From Symbiodinium natans (taxonomy: Eukaryota > Sar > Dinophyceae > Suessiales > Symbiodiniaceae): 64,000 nucleotides of DNA. A program made the translations under genes and the position numbers. The notes below the pieces were generated by a model. The model searched no databases, was not told the origin of the DNA, and worked only from the letters and a program-made list of their open reading frames with translations. Positions 35,286 through 43,195 of this stretch are shown here, one piece after another (within the stretch, counting starts at the first letter, position 1; each line of letters begins with the position of its first letter). Location: assembly GCA_905221605.1 (NCBI GenBank), contig CAJNDS010000428.1, positions 62,001 through 126,000 of the forward strand, in the 5' to 3' direction.

Positions 35286-36644
35286 GACTGAGAATGTTTC
35301 CTATGCTAATGACAAAAAAAAATACCCATCCAGCTGCGACTCTAGGTTCACTGAAAGCCTCGAGAACCTCGTTAGCATCATCCCTCACATGACGTTCGAC
35401 GGTCATCCTGAAGAAAGCTTGGGGCAGCGCAAAGCGACCATCAAAGCATGCAAGCCACTCAGAGTTAAGCACACTCTCAGCGCGACGACGAGGGCGTTAA
35501 AGCAGCAACAGAGGCCTCGAATCGTCGAAGGCACCGAAGAGAGTCGATGCGAAAGCCTGGGCATGGTACACGCTTCTGGAACGAACCCGGACCCTCGAGC
35601 TCGTGGCACGCTTATGAAGGTTCACAGGGTCGGTTATAGACTCAAACACACCTTCATTCAGGACCCGTGAAAAGGAAACCTTCTGGGACCTCAAACAGGC
35701 CTCCTGGGACCTCGAAGGGGCCTCCTTGAACCTCAAAGGGGCTTCATGTCCATACAAAGGTCCCTTTTTGTGGGTCCCAACACGGCCCCTTTTCGGGACC
35801 CACAAAACCGCGCGTCAAAACCGCCTTTTCTGGGACCTCTAAGGGCTGCCATGGTTCCACAAAGGTCCTTATTTTTGCGGGTCCCTAACACAACCTTTTC
35901 CGGGACCCACAAAACTGCGCATCAGAAGGCTCCATGAGCTCACGAAACCGACCCCGATGAACCCTTATAGGCATGCTCACCAAGACCTCCCAAGCCCGAA
36001 AAAACCACAACTGAGCATCGCCGCAAGAAGATCGGACTGATGTCGAAGAAGGTATACCTGGCGTCAAGGAATGCTGACAGATCACACCCCAGAAGCGATT
36101 CGAATGCGCATGCACCAAGATCTAGGGACCGAAAAGACAGGACAAACGCTCATGTACATTCTCTTACCGCGTCAAGAGGATCTCGGTTTGTAGAGGCTCG
36201 CTCGTTCTAATTTGAAGGGCGAGCTGTCGCTGTACACGGCTACGGGAAAGCTGCTTACATGAGCCCGAGCAGTTCCGTGGAAAGGGGCGAAGGCCCCGCC
36301 GGGTGCCACAAAATCACTTCTCAGATTTGAATGTGAGTGGCGCCCTGCTAGTACTGTAGCCTCAGGATCAAAGGACTCGCCTTCTAAGAAGTTTGCCTAA
36401 GAACATTGTTTGAGCCTGAGGGCCAAGTCGGGTCTTACGCCTGTGCCAAACGTGGCCCGAAAGATGGCTCTCAAAATGGGAGTGGCGAATCATGCTACGA
36501 GCCAGCGGTGACTCAAACACGCGTAGGGATCCAGAGCCAGGCTGGTCAAGCAATGACCCGGCTAACGACTCCGAAAAAGCATCAGGAATCAGAGGCAGCC
36601 GAACACGCTCAACTATGTACAAGAGCAGACAAAAAGTAAGAAGC
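35286..36644. other. Intergenic region with hairpin repeats
   Basis: No credible gene was found between the polymerase start and the coiled-coil gene. It contains GGGACC-rich repeats at about 35665-35740 and two hairpins at 35764-35914. A 136-codon plus frame (35260-35670) overlaps the polymerase start and shows no motif. Confidence 0.4.
35764..35807. terminator. Stem-loop 1 (GTGGGTCCC / GGGACCCAC)
   Basis: The arms TTTTTGTGGGTCCC and GGGACCCACAAAA pair for about 13 bp around a loop of about 17 nt, with T-rich and A-rich shoulders. A diverged second copy lies about 107 bp downstream at 35872-35914 (GCGGGTCCC / GGGACCCAC). A terminator or processing role is a guess. They may simply be a duplicated palindromic repeat. 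Confidence 0.4.
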
Positions 36645-37358
36645 TCAAATGTTAGCCTCACCACGTTGACCACCGAATAGCTGACTCATCCGACCGAACA
36701 GGCTCGAGGAGGCCGCCTGCCGCGCCGCCTCCGTCGTCTCGCCCTCCGCGCCAGCACCGCACTTTTTCTTGTTCGAGCCCTTCGCGGCCTTCAGCTCGGC
36801 ATTCACGTCGTCCAGCTCAGCCTTCTTTTTGGCCTTCTTCTCGCGAAGCTCCTCCACCGCGGCTTTCTTGGCCGCTCGCCTCTTCTTCTCCGCGGCTTTC
36901 TTAGCCTCGCGAGTCTCCTTATCCGCGACCTTCTTAGCCGCCTTCGCCTCCAAGTCCTCCTTGCGCATCCTCTGGCGCTCCAGCTTCTCCGCCTTCTGCT
37001 CCTCCGTCTGTTTGGGCTTCTCGCGCTTGCCCTTTGCGGCTTCGTTCTTGTGATCGCCCTCGGCAGTCTCCTCGCCGTCGCCCATCGCCTTATTCTTCGG
37101 CGCTCGCTTGCGATCCTTCTTCTGGATGGCATCCAGCAATCTGGCCTCCGTAGATGCGATCAAATCTCGCGTTTCCTGACCATCCGAACGGGTAGCCTGG
37201 ATGCTGCGATCGGTCTCGGCAGTCTGGTGCTTCATCAGCTCCTGCTGCCTTTCAAGCTCAGCGCGCTTCTTCACGCCGAGAATATGGCCCCTGCGAGTCT
37301 TGTTGCTCTCGAGCTGCATGCGAATCTTGTAGGCCTTGCTCTTGGCTGACTCCGGCAT
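36645..37358 (-). CDS. Lys/Glu/Ala-rich coiled-coil protein
   Basis: This 237-residue protein starts at ATG 37358. Residues from about 95 to 195 are a highly charged, probably continuous helix or coiled coil (blocks such as EAKKAAEKKRRAAKKAA and ELREKKAKKKAEL). They are preceded by a basic N-terminus and followed by a short tail ending FGRMSQLFGGQ. It matches no family I recognise. High lysine content would suit a DNA-binding or core protein. It is transcribed in the same direction as the polymerase, within the replication half of the element. Confidence 0.6.
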   Translation of the reverse strand: MPESAKSKAYKIRMQLESNKTRRGHILGVKKRAELERQQELMKHQTAETDRSIQATRSDGQETRDLIASTEARLLDAIQKKDRKRAPKNKAMGDGEETAEGDHKNEAAKGKREKPKQTEEQKAEKLERQRMRKEDLEAKAAKKVADKETREAKKAAEKKRRAAKKAAVEELREKKAKKKAELDDVNAELKAAKGSNKKKCGAGAEGETTEAARQAASSSLFGRMSQLFGGQRGEANI

Positions 37359-38582
37359 GGCTGCGGGCTTTCACGGCTATACGATGTCACGAATTTCGAG
37401 CTTCAAATCGCTTCAGGTGGCTGCAAACATCAGACTCCAAGCGTGGCAGCGTCAAACCCAGTCAAGAAACCCGGCGAAAGCCTTAAAATCCCTTTAAAAA
37501 CCATCCACGGTCCTGCGCTTGGAAGACGATGCCGGTGATGGTGTCGTTAGCCTGGGAAGGAGAAGGGTCCGGGGTTCCCGGGAGGAGAGGCGGGGACACG
37601 AGCCGCTCTAGATTACGGGCGGGAAAGCAGCGCAAGGCCCTCCTGTGCATCACCATTCCTAGCTGCACTCCTAGCGAGTCTGTGCCGCACTACGGGTGCC
37701 TGGCGATCGAAGAAAGGTTCGGACCTGACAGCAAGGATAGGGGCTCGGAGTCCCCGGGACGGATGCCTACAAACACGAAGCAAGCGCAAGAAAACAAAGG
37801 CACACTCGAACTGTCTACGAGCACTCTTCATTAAGGACTCCCAGTGCAGAACTGCGGGGGCACGGCGCAAGAAGGCTCGAAGTCCCGCGGAGAATAGACC
37901 TGGCCACAGAGAGGGCCCGGGGTTCCCGGGAACAAAAATCGGGAGGCAGAAGGCACTCTAGCTTTACGAACGCGGGTAACAGAAACCTGTGAGCGCATGG
38001 ATACTCGCAAACATACCTGCAAAGCAATCAGCACAACCACAACCCCTCGAAATCCGAATAACCTTCTGAGGATAAGCGCGCGGCTGTGAAGAGGACCCAA
38101 CGTGTTGCTGTTGCTTTGCCGCTAAATGCTGTCTGTGCCACTAAGTGTTGACCATGCCTGTGCTGCGTCTAAGCTGTGTATGGCTATGACTACCTGTATG
38201 ACGCATAAGCCGTTAAGTGTTGTCTATGTTGCGTGTCTATGCTGCGTGTCCATGCCGTGTGTCGTCTAAGGCGGCCTTCGAGGAGCGAGCGCGGGGCGCA
38301 AAAAAGATCACACGGGGGCACTGGGTCGGTGGACCTAAGGGTTAGGGACGCGAGGCACTCGCAGGTCAGTCGGGAATCAAAACCTCCATCGGGGGCCCAA
38401 ATGGTTGGGGTACCCTGGACAGAACCCAAAACAAACCCCGGCGAAAACACTTTAGAAAAATCGCTACTGCAAAAGTCAGCGAAAACGAGCTAGAATACCA
38501 CTACTAAAATACAAAAAAAAGAACGAACACAATGAGCACCAGCGAACGTGATGAGCATCAGCGAGCATGATGAGCATCATAC
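37359..38582. other. Intergenic region with GC-palindrome and TG-rich repeats
   Basis: No credible gene was found. Two similar segments of about 65 bp share GGGGTTCCCGGGA followed by an ACTCTAG/GCTCTAG-type core (starting about 37569 and 37917). A TG-rich degenerate repeat with phrases such as CTATGCTGCGTGTC covers about 38104-38275. Confidence 0.4.
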
Positions 38583-39173
38583 TTAGAAGGGGCACATTAG
38601 CGCGACCGGCTCCTTGAGCATAAGGTCCGTGACTTCAAACAAGACACCGCACGCGTTCGTCATGAGCCAGAGCTGTCGCAGTTCGCACTTTACCTTACAC
38701 TCCCTGCCCGCGAGGTTCCCTGGATCCTTCACAACCTCGCCTAGCGCGCCCCAGATGCGCACACGCTGCCAATCCATCTTCACCCTCAGAAAGGAACCGC
38801 CCCGGGAGTTCGCCTTAATGCACGATTGCAATCGCTCTAGGACCTCCGACTGTGTTAAGGACTTGCCGAAGATTCGGCCGTCCGTGGTCGTGAGGTCGGA
38901 AACACTTCGAGCTAGATGTCGTTCGACCTCCTGAAGCTGACTCTTCGTCCCCTCGTCGAGTTCGAGGCAGAGGTCCACACGCCTAGCCTCCGGGTCATTG
39001 AAGGCACTCGGGTGCCAAATGATCTTCTGCCAATCGCTGGAAGTCCAAACCGGCGGGCTGCTACCCTGTCCGCGAAGGGGGAAGAACTTCCCGCCCCGAG
39101 CATTGAATGTCAAATCGCCGAGTTCGATAGCCAGGCTGCAGGGTTTGCTCTGCGTTTCAGGCTTCTCGCTCAT
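38583..39173 (-). CDS. Possible single-stranded DNA-binding protein
   Basis: The 196-residue protein (ATG 39173) has a mixed alpha/beta look, without signal peptide or membrane segment. The C-terminal part (CKVKCELRQLWLMTNACGVL and then FEVTDLML) resembles a motif I associate with OB-fold-like ssDNA-binding proteins of large eukaryotic DNA viruses: beta strand, L-W-x-M/N, then x-x-x-G-V-x-x-x-V. Such a protein is expected beside a protein-primed polymerase. The assignment rests on pattern similarity only. It is divergently placed from the methyltransferase gene, 135 bp away. Confidence 0.3.
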   Translation of the reverse strand: MSEKPETQSKPCSLAIELGDLTFNARGGKFFPLRGQGSSPPVWTSSDWQKIIWHPSAFNDPEARRVDLCLELDEGTKSQLQEVERHLARSVSDLTTTDGRIFGKSLTQSEVLERLQSCIKANSRGGSFLRVKMDWQRVRIWGALGEVVKDPGNLAGRECKVKCELRQLWLMTNACGVLFEVTDLMLKEPVALMCPF

Positions 39174-39308
39174 TTTCTTGCCCTAAGAAAAAAATGCTGG
39201 TCCACGCACGCGAGGCCTCGCCGCTGACGAGCGGGGAGTGCCTCTGCGTTAACCTGCTGATCCTAGGAGCAGTCGCATGCCTTTGGCTATTTTCGTGGCC
39301 AAGAACAA
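39174..39308. promoter_or_regulatory. Divergent intergenic region between the two gene halves
   Basis: This 135-bp gap separates the last leftward start codon from the first start of the rightward packaging/virion cluster, so promoters for both directions must lie here or inside the neighbouring genes. No TATA-like box is evident. Confidence 0.4.
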
Positions 39309-39959
39309 ATGCCCCGGTTGCTGGAGCTGTTCAGTGGGACGGGCAGCATCGGCCGTGCCTTCGCGGCTCGTGGGTGGCTGGTAACGAGTCTTGACAGCAA
39401 CCCAAAGGTCGACCCCACCGTTTGCTGCGACATCCAGCAATGGGACTACAAAACCTTCGAACCCGGGCATTTCGACATGATCTGGGCCTCGCCCTGTTGC
39501 ACCGAGTTCAGCATCGCCCTCAAGAAGCGCCCCCGCAACCTGCCGGTCGGGGACGCCCTGGTGCTCAAGACGTTCGAGATCATCGACTACCTCAAGCCCA
39601 AGTGGTGGGCCATCGAGAACCCGAGCACCGGGCGCCTGAAAACCCGCCCCTACATGCAAGGACTGCACATGGACCGGGTCACGTACTGCAAGTACGGCTT
39701 CCGGTACAAGAAGCCCACCGCGGTGTGGCACAACCTGCCCTGGACCCCCTCCCAGGGGCCCTGCCGCAAGGGCGACCGCTGCGAGGCCTTCCAAGGCACC
39801 CGGCACCCAGAGGCCGCACAGCGAGGGCCCACCAAGGGGCGGAAGGGGAGCAACTCGCGGGACCAGCTCTACTCCATCCCGCCTGCGCTGTGCGACGAGA
39901 TCGCCGCGAGCGCAACACTTGGGTTAAATGGGCAAGGTGCGTCTCTTCAAGACGCCTGA
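39309..39959 (+). CDS. C5 cytosine DNA methyltransferase (DCM-like)
   Basis: The 216-residue protein transfers methyl from S-adenosylmethionine to C5 of cytosine in DNA. Motif I for SAM binding is LLELFSGTGSIG (residues 4-15). Motif IV with the catalytic cysteine is SPCCTEFS, with Cys replacing the usual Gln of PCQ. The motif VI-like ENP is in WWAIENPSTG. The C-terminal IPPALCDEIAAS matches the family's last conserved element, so the short length reflects a small target-recognition domain rather than truncation. It opens the rightward cluster and its last 32 bp overlap the ATPase start. Function could be self-protection, mimicry of host methylation or regulation; none is shown. Confidence 0.75.
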   Translation: MPRLLELFSGTGSIGRAFAARGWLVTSLDSNPKVDPTVCCDIQQWDYKTFEPGHFDMIWASPCCTEFSIALKKRPRNLPVGDALVLKTFEIIDYLKPKWWAIENPSTGRLKTRPYMQGLHMDRVTYCKYGFRYKKPTAVWHNLPWTPSQGPCRKGDRCEAFQGTRHPEAAQRGPTKGRKGSNSRDQLYSIPPALCDEIAASATLGLNGQGASLQDA

Positions 39960-40734
39960 GTACTCCGTCAAGCAGCCGCCTGACCCCGTGGTTTGCAAGC
40001 CCCCCGCCAACGGTATTTTGTGTGCCCCATCTGCAAGCGGAAAGACGGTCCTCCTTGTGAGCATGATTTTGGAGCAATACCGGGGCTGCTTCGAGCGCAT
40101 CTTTATCTTCTCGCCCTCGGTGGAGGTCGACTCTGCCTGGCAGCCTGTCAAGGATTACATCCGAGACGAGCTGGGCGTGAATACGGACCGGGAGCAGTGC
40201 TGGTGGGAGGATTGGGACGAGGGGGCGCTGCGGAAGATCATCGCGGACCAGAAGCGCATCACCCAGAAGAGCAAGGAGCTGGGCCTCAAAAAACTGTACT
40301 CGGTCTTGGTAGTTTTGGATGATCATGCCGATAATCCAGCTGTGCACCGCAAGACGGGAGATGGCGTTTTGGACACTCTGTTCATCAGGGGCAGACATTT
40401 TTGCATCAACACCTGGGTCTCGACCCAGAAGCTGCGTCTTATGAGCTCCGCCGTGCGGGTCAACGTGATGTTCTACTGCGTCTTCCGGTTGCGAAACCAA
40501 CTGGAGCTGGATGCCTTGGTGGAGGAGCTGAGCGCCATGCTCCCGAAAGAAACCCTCTACGCCATGTACGAGGAGGCCACCAGGGAGCCCTACAGCTTCT
40601 GGTTCGTTAACCTCCGCGCGCCCAAGGAAGACATGTTTTGGGTACGCTTCGACCGGAAGTTCTTGCTAAATGGGGACGCTCCTGAGCCAGATGGCGGCCA
40701 AGTTGTTGGGGGGAGGCCCGATGTGCGAAAGTGA
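39928..40734 (+). CDS. Genome-packaging ATPase (A32/FtsK-HerA type)
   Basis: This 268-residue protein would pump the genome into preformed capsids. Walker A is APSASGKT (residues 33-40). Walker B is SVLVVLDDHA (acidic residues D131/D132). A sensor-like STQKLRLM follows at 165-172, then a conserved-looking C-terminal segment. Length and motif order fit A32-like ATPases of polinton-like viruses and Polintons. The start at 39928 (TAAATG) overlaps the methyltransferase end by 32 bp, and its end overlaps the next gene by 65 bp. It is one of the hallmark genes that supports a virion-forming element. Confidence 0.85.
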   Translation: MGKVRLFKTPEYSVKQPPDPVVCKPPANGILCAPSASGKTVLLVSMILEQYRGCFERIFIFSPSVEVDSAWQPVKDYIRDELGVNTDREQCWWEDWDEGALRKIIADQKRITQKSKELGLKKLYSVLVVLDDHADNPAVHRKTGDGVLDTLFIRGRHFCINTWVSTQKLRLMSSAVRVNVMFYCVFRLRNQLELDALVEELSAMLPKETLYAMYEEATREPYSFWFVNLRAPKEDMFWVRFDRKFLLNGDAPEPDGGQVVGGRPDVRK

Positions 40735-41644
40735 GTGCAGCAACATAAGGTGCTGCACCAGCACGCAAGGCATCTACGACCCCAGCCACTGGCCGCCACC
40801 AGACAGGCCCCGGCAAACCTCCGACGGCTCCAACGCCAGCGAGTTCTCGGCGCGGCCCACCCGGTTTTTCAGGCGCCGTTCTAAAAAGGGCATGACGAGT
40901 ATCTACGTGGACTCGCGCCTCCGCGCGGAGGGCACGGACAGCAGCTTCTCCTTCGACATCGGTGAGAGTGTGCACATTCAATCCGGCGCCAAACTTGCGG
41001 TGTACAAGGTCCGTGTTGCCGACGCCTTCCTGAGCACGGACCGCGGGACGTTCTTGTACTGGGAGGACACGGTCGCCGGCACCCTGCATTACGCGGAGCT
41101 CCCGGTGGGGGCGTACACAGGGCCGCGATTGGCTGCGTGGATCAGCAGCAACTTCGCTTCCGCCAGCTACACCGCGGAAACGAACGAGTTGGATGTTACC
41201 TGGGATGGCGTGCGCCTCATCCTCAACGACGCGGAGCTCCGGCAGCGCTTCCCAGGCACGGCCCCCTACCCGCCGGGCGCCTCGCCCAGCAAGCCCCTGT
41301 CCATCAACCACCTCCTGGGCCCCAGCTACCTCACAGGCTCTGTGCAACGCTTCGTCTTTATGACGATGAATCCGTTCTCAGAACTGTACCTCAGGTGCCC
41401 AACACTGGCCAACGGAGAGACGACAGTGGGCCCGTTGGGGCACGACATTCTCTGCAAAATCGTCGTTTCGAAAGGTGTGGGCCACGTCATGGAGACCGAG
41501 ACGTCAGAGGGGCACTGGGTTCAGCTGCACGGGCCCATAACCCTGCGTCACTTGCGCTTCAAGCTCACCGACTACCAGGGCAACATCGTAGACACTCGAG
41601 GCACCAGCATTTCCTTTGTGGTTTTTCTGGACACCGAACGATAA
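40670..41644 (+). CDS. Penton-like minor capsid protein candidate
   Basis: A 324-residue frame. The part from Met75 (start 40892) begins MTSIYVDSRLRAEG, a pattern common near the N-terminus of vertex or minor structural proteins in polinton-like viruses. It ends ITLRHLRFKLTDYQGNIVD then TSISFVVFLD, a terminal beta-strand pair seen in the same protein group. The middle is beta-rich without membrane segments. The first 74 residues overlap the ATPase gene and are Cys/Pro/Arg-rich, so translation may start at either ATG. Assignment as the penton subunit is by motif and position between ATPase and capsid genes. It could be another virion protein. Confidence 0.45.
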   Translation: MGTLLSQMAAKLLGGGPMCESECSNIRCCTSTQGIYDPSHWPPPDRPRQTSDGSNASEFSARPTRFFRRRSKKGMTSIYVDSRLRAEGTDSSFSFDIGESVHIQSGAKLAVYKVRVADAFLSTDRGTFLYWEDTVAGTLHYAELPVGAYTGPRLAAWISSNFASASYTAETNELDVTWDGVRLILNDAELRQRFPGTAPYPPGASPSKPLSINHLLGPSYLTGSVQRFVFMTMNPFSELYLRCPTLANGETTVGPLGHDILCKIVVSKGVGHVMETETSEGHWVQLHGPITLRHLRFKLTDYQGNIVDTRGTSISFVVFLDTER

Positions 41645-41665
41645 AAAATATCGGTTGAAAAGAAA

Positions 41666-42073
41666 ATGGCTGAGGATGAACCTGCTCCTGTGGCCACCGA
41701 GCCCGCCGTGGCCGAGCCTCCCATGGCCGAGCCTCCCGAGCCTGCCGAGCCTGCCGCGGTGGCCGAGCCGCCGACCGAGGCTCCTCAGCAAGCGCCCCAG
41801 CCCAAACGGCGAGGGCGACCGCCAGGTTCGAAGAACAAGCCAAAGCCGCCCCCGACTGTGGCCGTGGCGGAGCTTCCGAAACCTGCGCCTGAGCGACCTT
41901 CGACTGAGCCGCCGGCACCGGCGCCCCAACAAGAGCCCCATCAAGAGCGGGAGTCCCCGTTAGAGCTCCAGGAACCTATGCTTATGACGCCCTCGCAGGC
42001 TCGCCTGGCCCGTCAGCTCTCCCGAGCCGACCGCTTCCACGAGCTCCTTCTCGCAAACAGCATGGATATCTAA
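41666..42073 (+). CDS. AT-hook, Pro/Glu/Ala-rich protein
   Basis: The 135-residue protein has a long Pro/Glu/Ala-rich low-complexity N-terminus, a clear AT-hook (KRRGRPPGSKNKPK, residues 47-60), a second Pro-rich stretch and a short helical C-terminus (SQARLARQLSRADRFHELLL). The AT-hook core RGRP binds the minor groove of AT-rich DNA. It lies among virion genes, 21 bp after the preceding stop, so a genome-condensing core protein is plausible but unproven. The upstream bases are A-rich (AAAAATATCGGTTGAAAAG). Confidence 0.6.
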   Translation: MAEDEPAPVATEPAVAEPPMAEPPEPAEPAAVAEPPTEAPQQAPQPKRRGRPPGSKNKPKPPPTVAVAELPKPAPERPSTEPPAPAPQQEPHQERESPLELQEPMLMTPSQARLARQLSRADRFHELLLANSMDI

Positions 42074-42075
42074 AG

Positions 42076-42237
42076 ATGATGCCCTTCCCTGAGAAGCGCA
42101 ACGAGGCCGCGATGTTGCGGGCGTTTCACAAGCAGTATCCCAGCTACAACTTGACGCCGATGCTCTACAAGCGGCAGCAACAATTGATCGATGCTCGGGC
42201 CTTTCTTTCTTTCGGACGCACTGTGAGTCACAGTTAG
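42076..42237 (+). pseudogene. 5' part of a small virion-module gene cut by the LINE
   Basis: ATG at 42076 opens MMPFPEKRNEAAMLRAFHKQ and reaches LIDARAF at the left target duplication (42190-42203). Beyond 42203 the frame runs into LINE 3' tail sequence and stops at 42237. The continuation is at 49822. The uninterrupted gene would encode about 110 residues. It has no family I recognise. Confidence 0.75.
42190..42203. repeat. LINE target-site duplication, left copy (14 bp)
   Basis: GATGCTCGGGCCTT occurs here and again at 49808-49821, exactly flanking the LINE. Both copies lie in the same codon phase of the disrupted gene (D-A-R-A). Confidence 0.92.
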
Positions 42238-42355
42238 CGATAGTCTGAGCAGGTCGTGTTGACCCGGCAGTTCGTGACTGCAACCTTCGGCTCTCAACAG
42301 GAAAACGGCCCCGCGGCGTACCGCAAAGCAAGCCTGCAGCAAAACAGGACAAGGA

Positions 42356-43195
42356 CTAGGCCCTAACGAACCAACACAGGTAACTATTCCTACAAATGGT
42401 GGAAACATCACTCGGCTGGACTTTGCAAGCAGTCAGACCGTCGTCAGTGTAGCTAGAATCGCAAAGCAACTCATCAGAGACGCAGGATTCCATCCCTGTT
42501 GCACTCACCGCATGGTCAGAAAGCAGCATCGCCCGATAGTGGCCTGCACTTGGTGTCTCACCCAGATGGATAGTGACAGCGACCAGTTTGTATGCCCTAT
42601 GAAGGATTCCCAGAGCGTCATCACAAAAGACCGGCAGAAGGACGTGACCAAGTCTGATCTTTCGAGTATTCTTCACGATTCGGGCACCAATTTGAAAACG
42701 TAGCAGCTGAAAACACACGAGTGGCGCAGCATTATGTAAGGCATACACATGATCCTGTCTGTGCCAGCCTTGAATACAAGCCTGAAGGTCCGTGCAGTCC
42801 TGTATGTGAAGCCCAACAGGTTGCGTGAGCTCACCCACAACACGAACTGAGCCATCAGGAGAGCGAGCCTGCCATGAGCCATCCAGCGCCGGCATACGAA
42901 CCTTGCACAGAAGGAAATTTGCGAACTCAGATGCATCGTGCTGCTGAGAAGGCCGCGACCATCCCCGCAAAAGAGCACGCCACCCATGAACATGCTGTAG
43001 CATAACTGGTGCAAGGGCCTGCAAAAGAGTTTTGATAAAAGACGCCAGCCCACCAGTCCAAGAATCACTGAAGCAATGCGCAGCCTCCATATCACCCATG
43101 CCTGAAAGGAAAGTGCACGCCCACAAGAGACTGAAGAGCACAGCATGTTGATAGCAGACATTGTGTGGATTTAGGAGCACCAAGGAAAGGACTTG
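42356..43195 (-). pseudogene. LINE C-terminal ubiquitin-specific-protease-like domain
   Basis: The last about 275 codons carry the ordered motifs of C19/USP deubiquitinases. They are a Cys box (LLNPHNVCYQHAVLFSLLWA, 43130-43190), QQHDASEF (about 42925-42950, the usual QQDAxEF), a LVCFQLLRF-type strand, a His box (ETPSAGHYRAML, about 42520-42555), and a final YLCWFVRA resembling the closing Y-x-L-x-Y-x-R strand. The catalytic Cys and His are present, with TDDGL as a candidate third residue. It lies in the same frame as the RT region, but the linker between them is in another frame. Activity and the role in retrotransposition are unknown. Confidence 0.6.

Noticed and set aside
39194-39394. Small plus-strand frame beginning MLVHAREASPLT
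   Set aside because: It overlaps the methyltransferase start in another frame and shows no motif. The methyltransferase frame is strongly supported.
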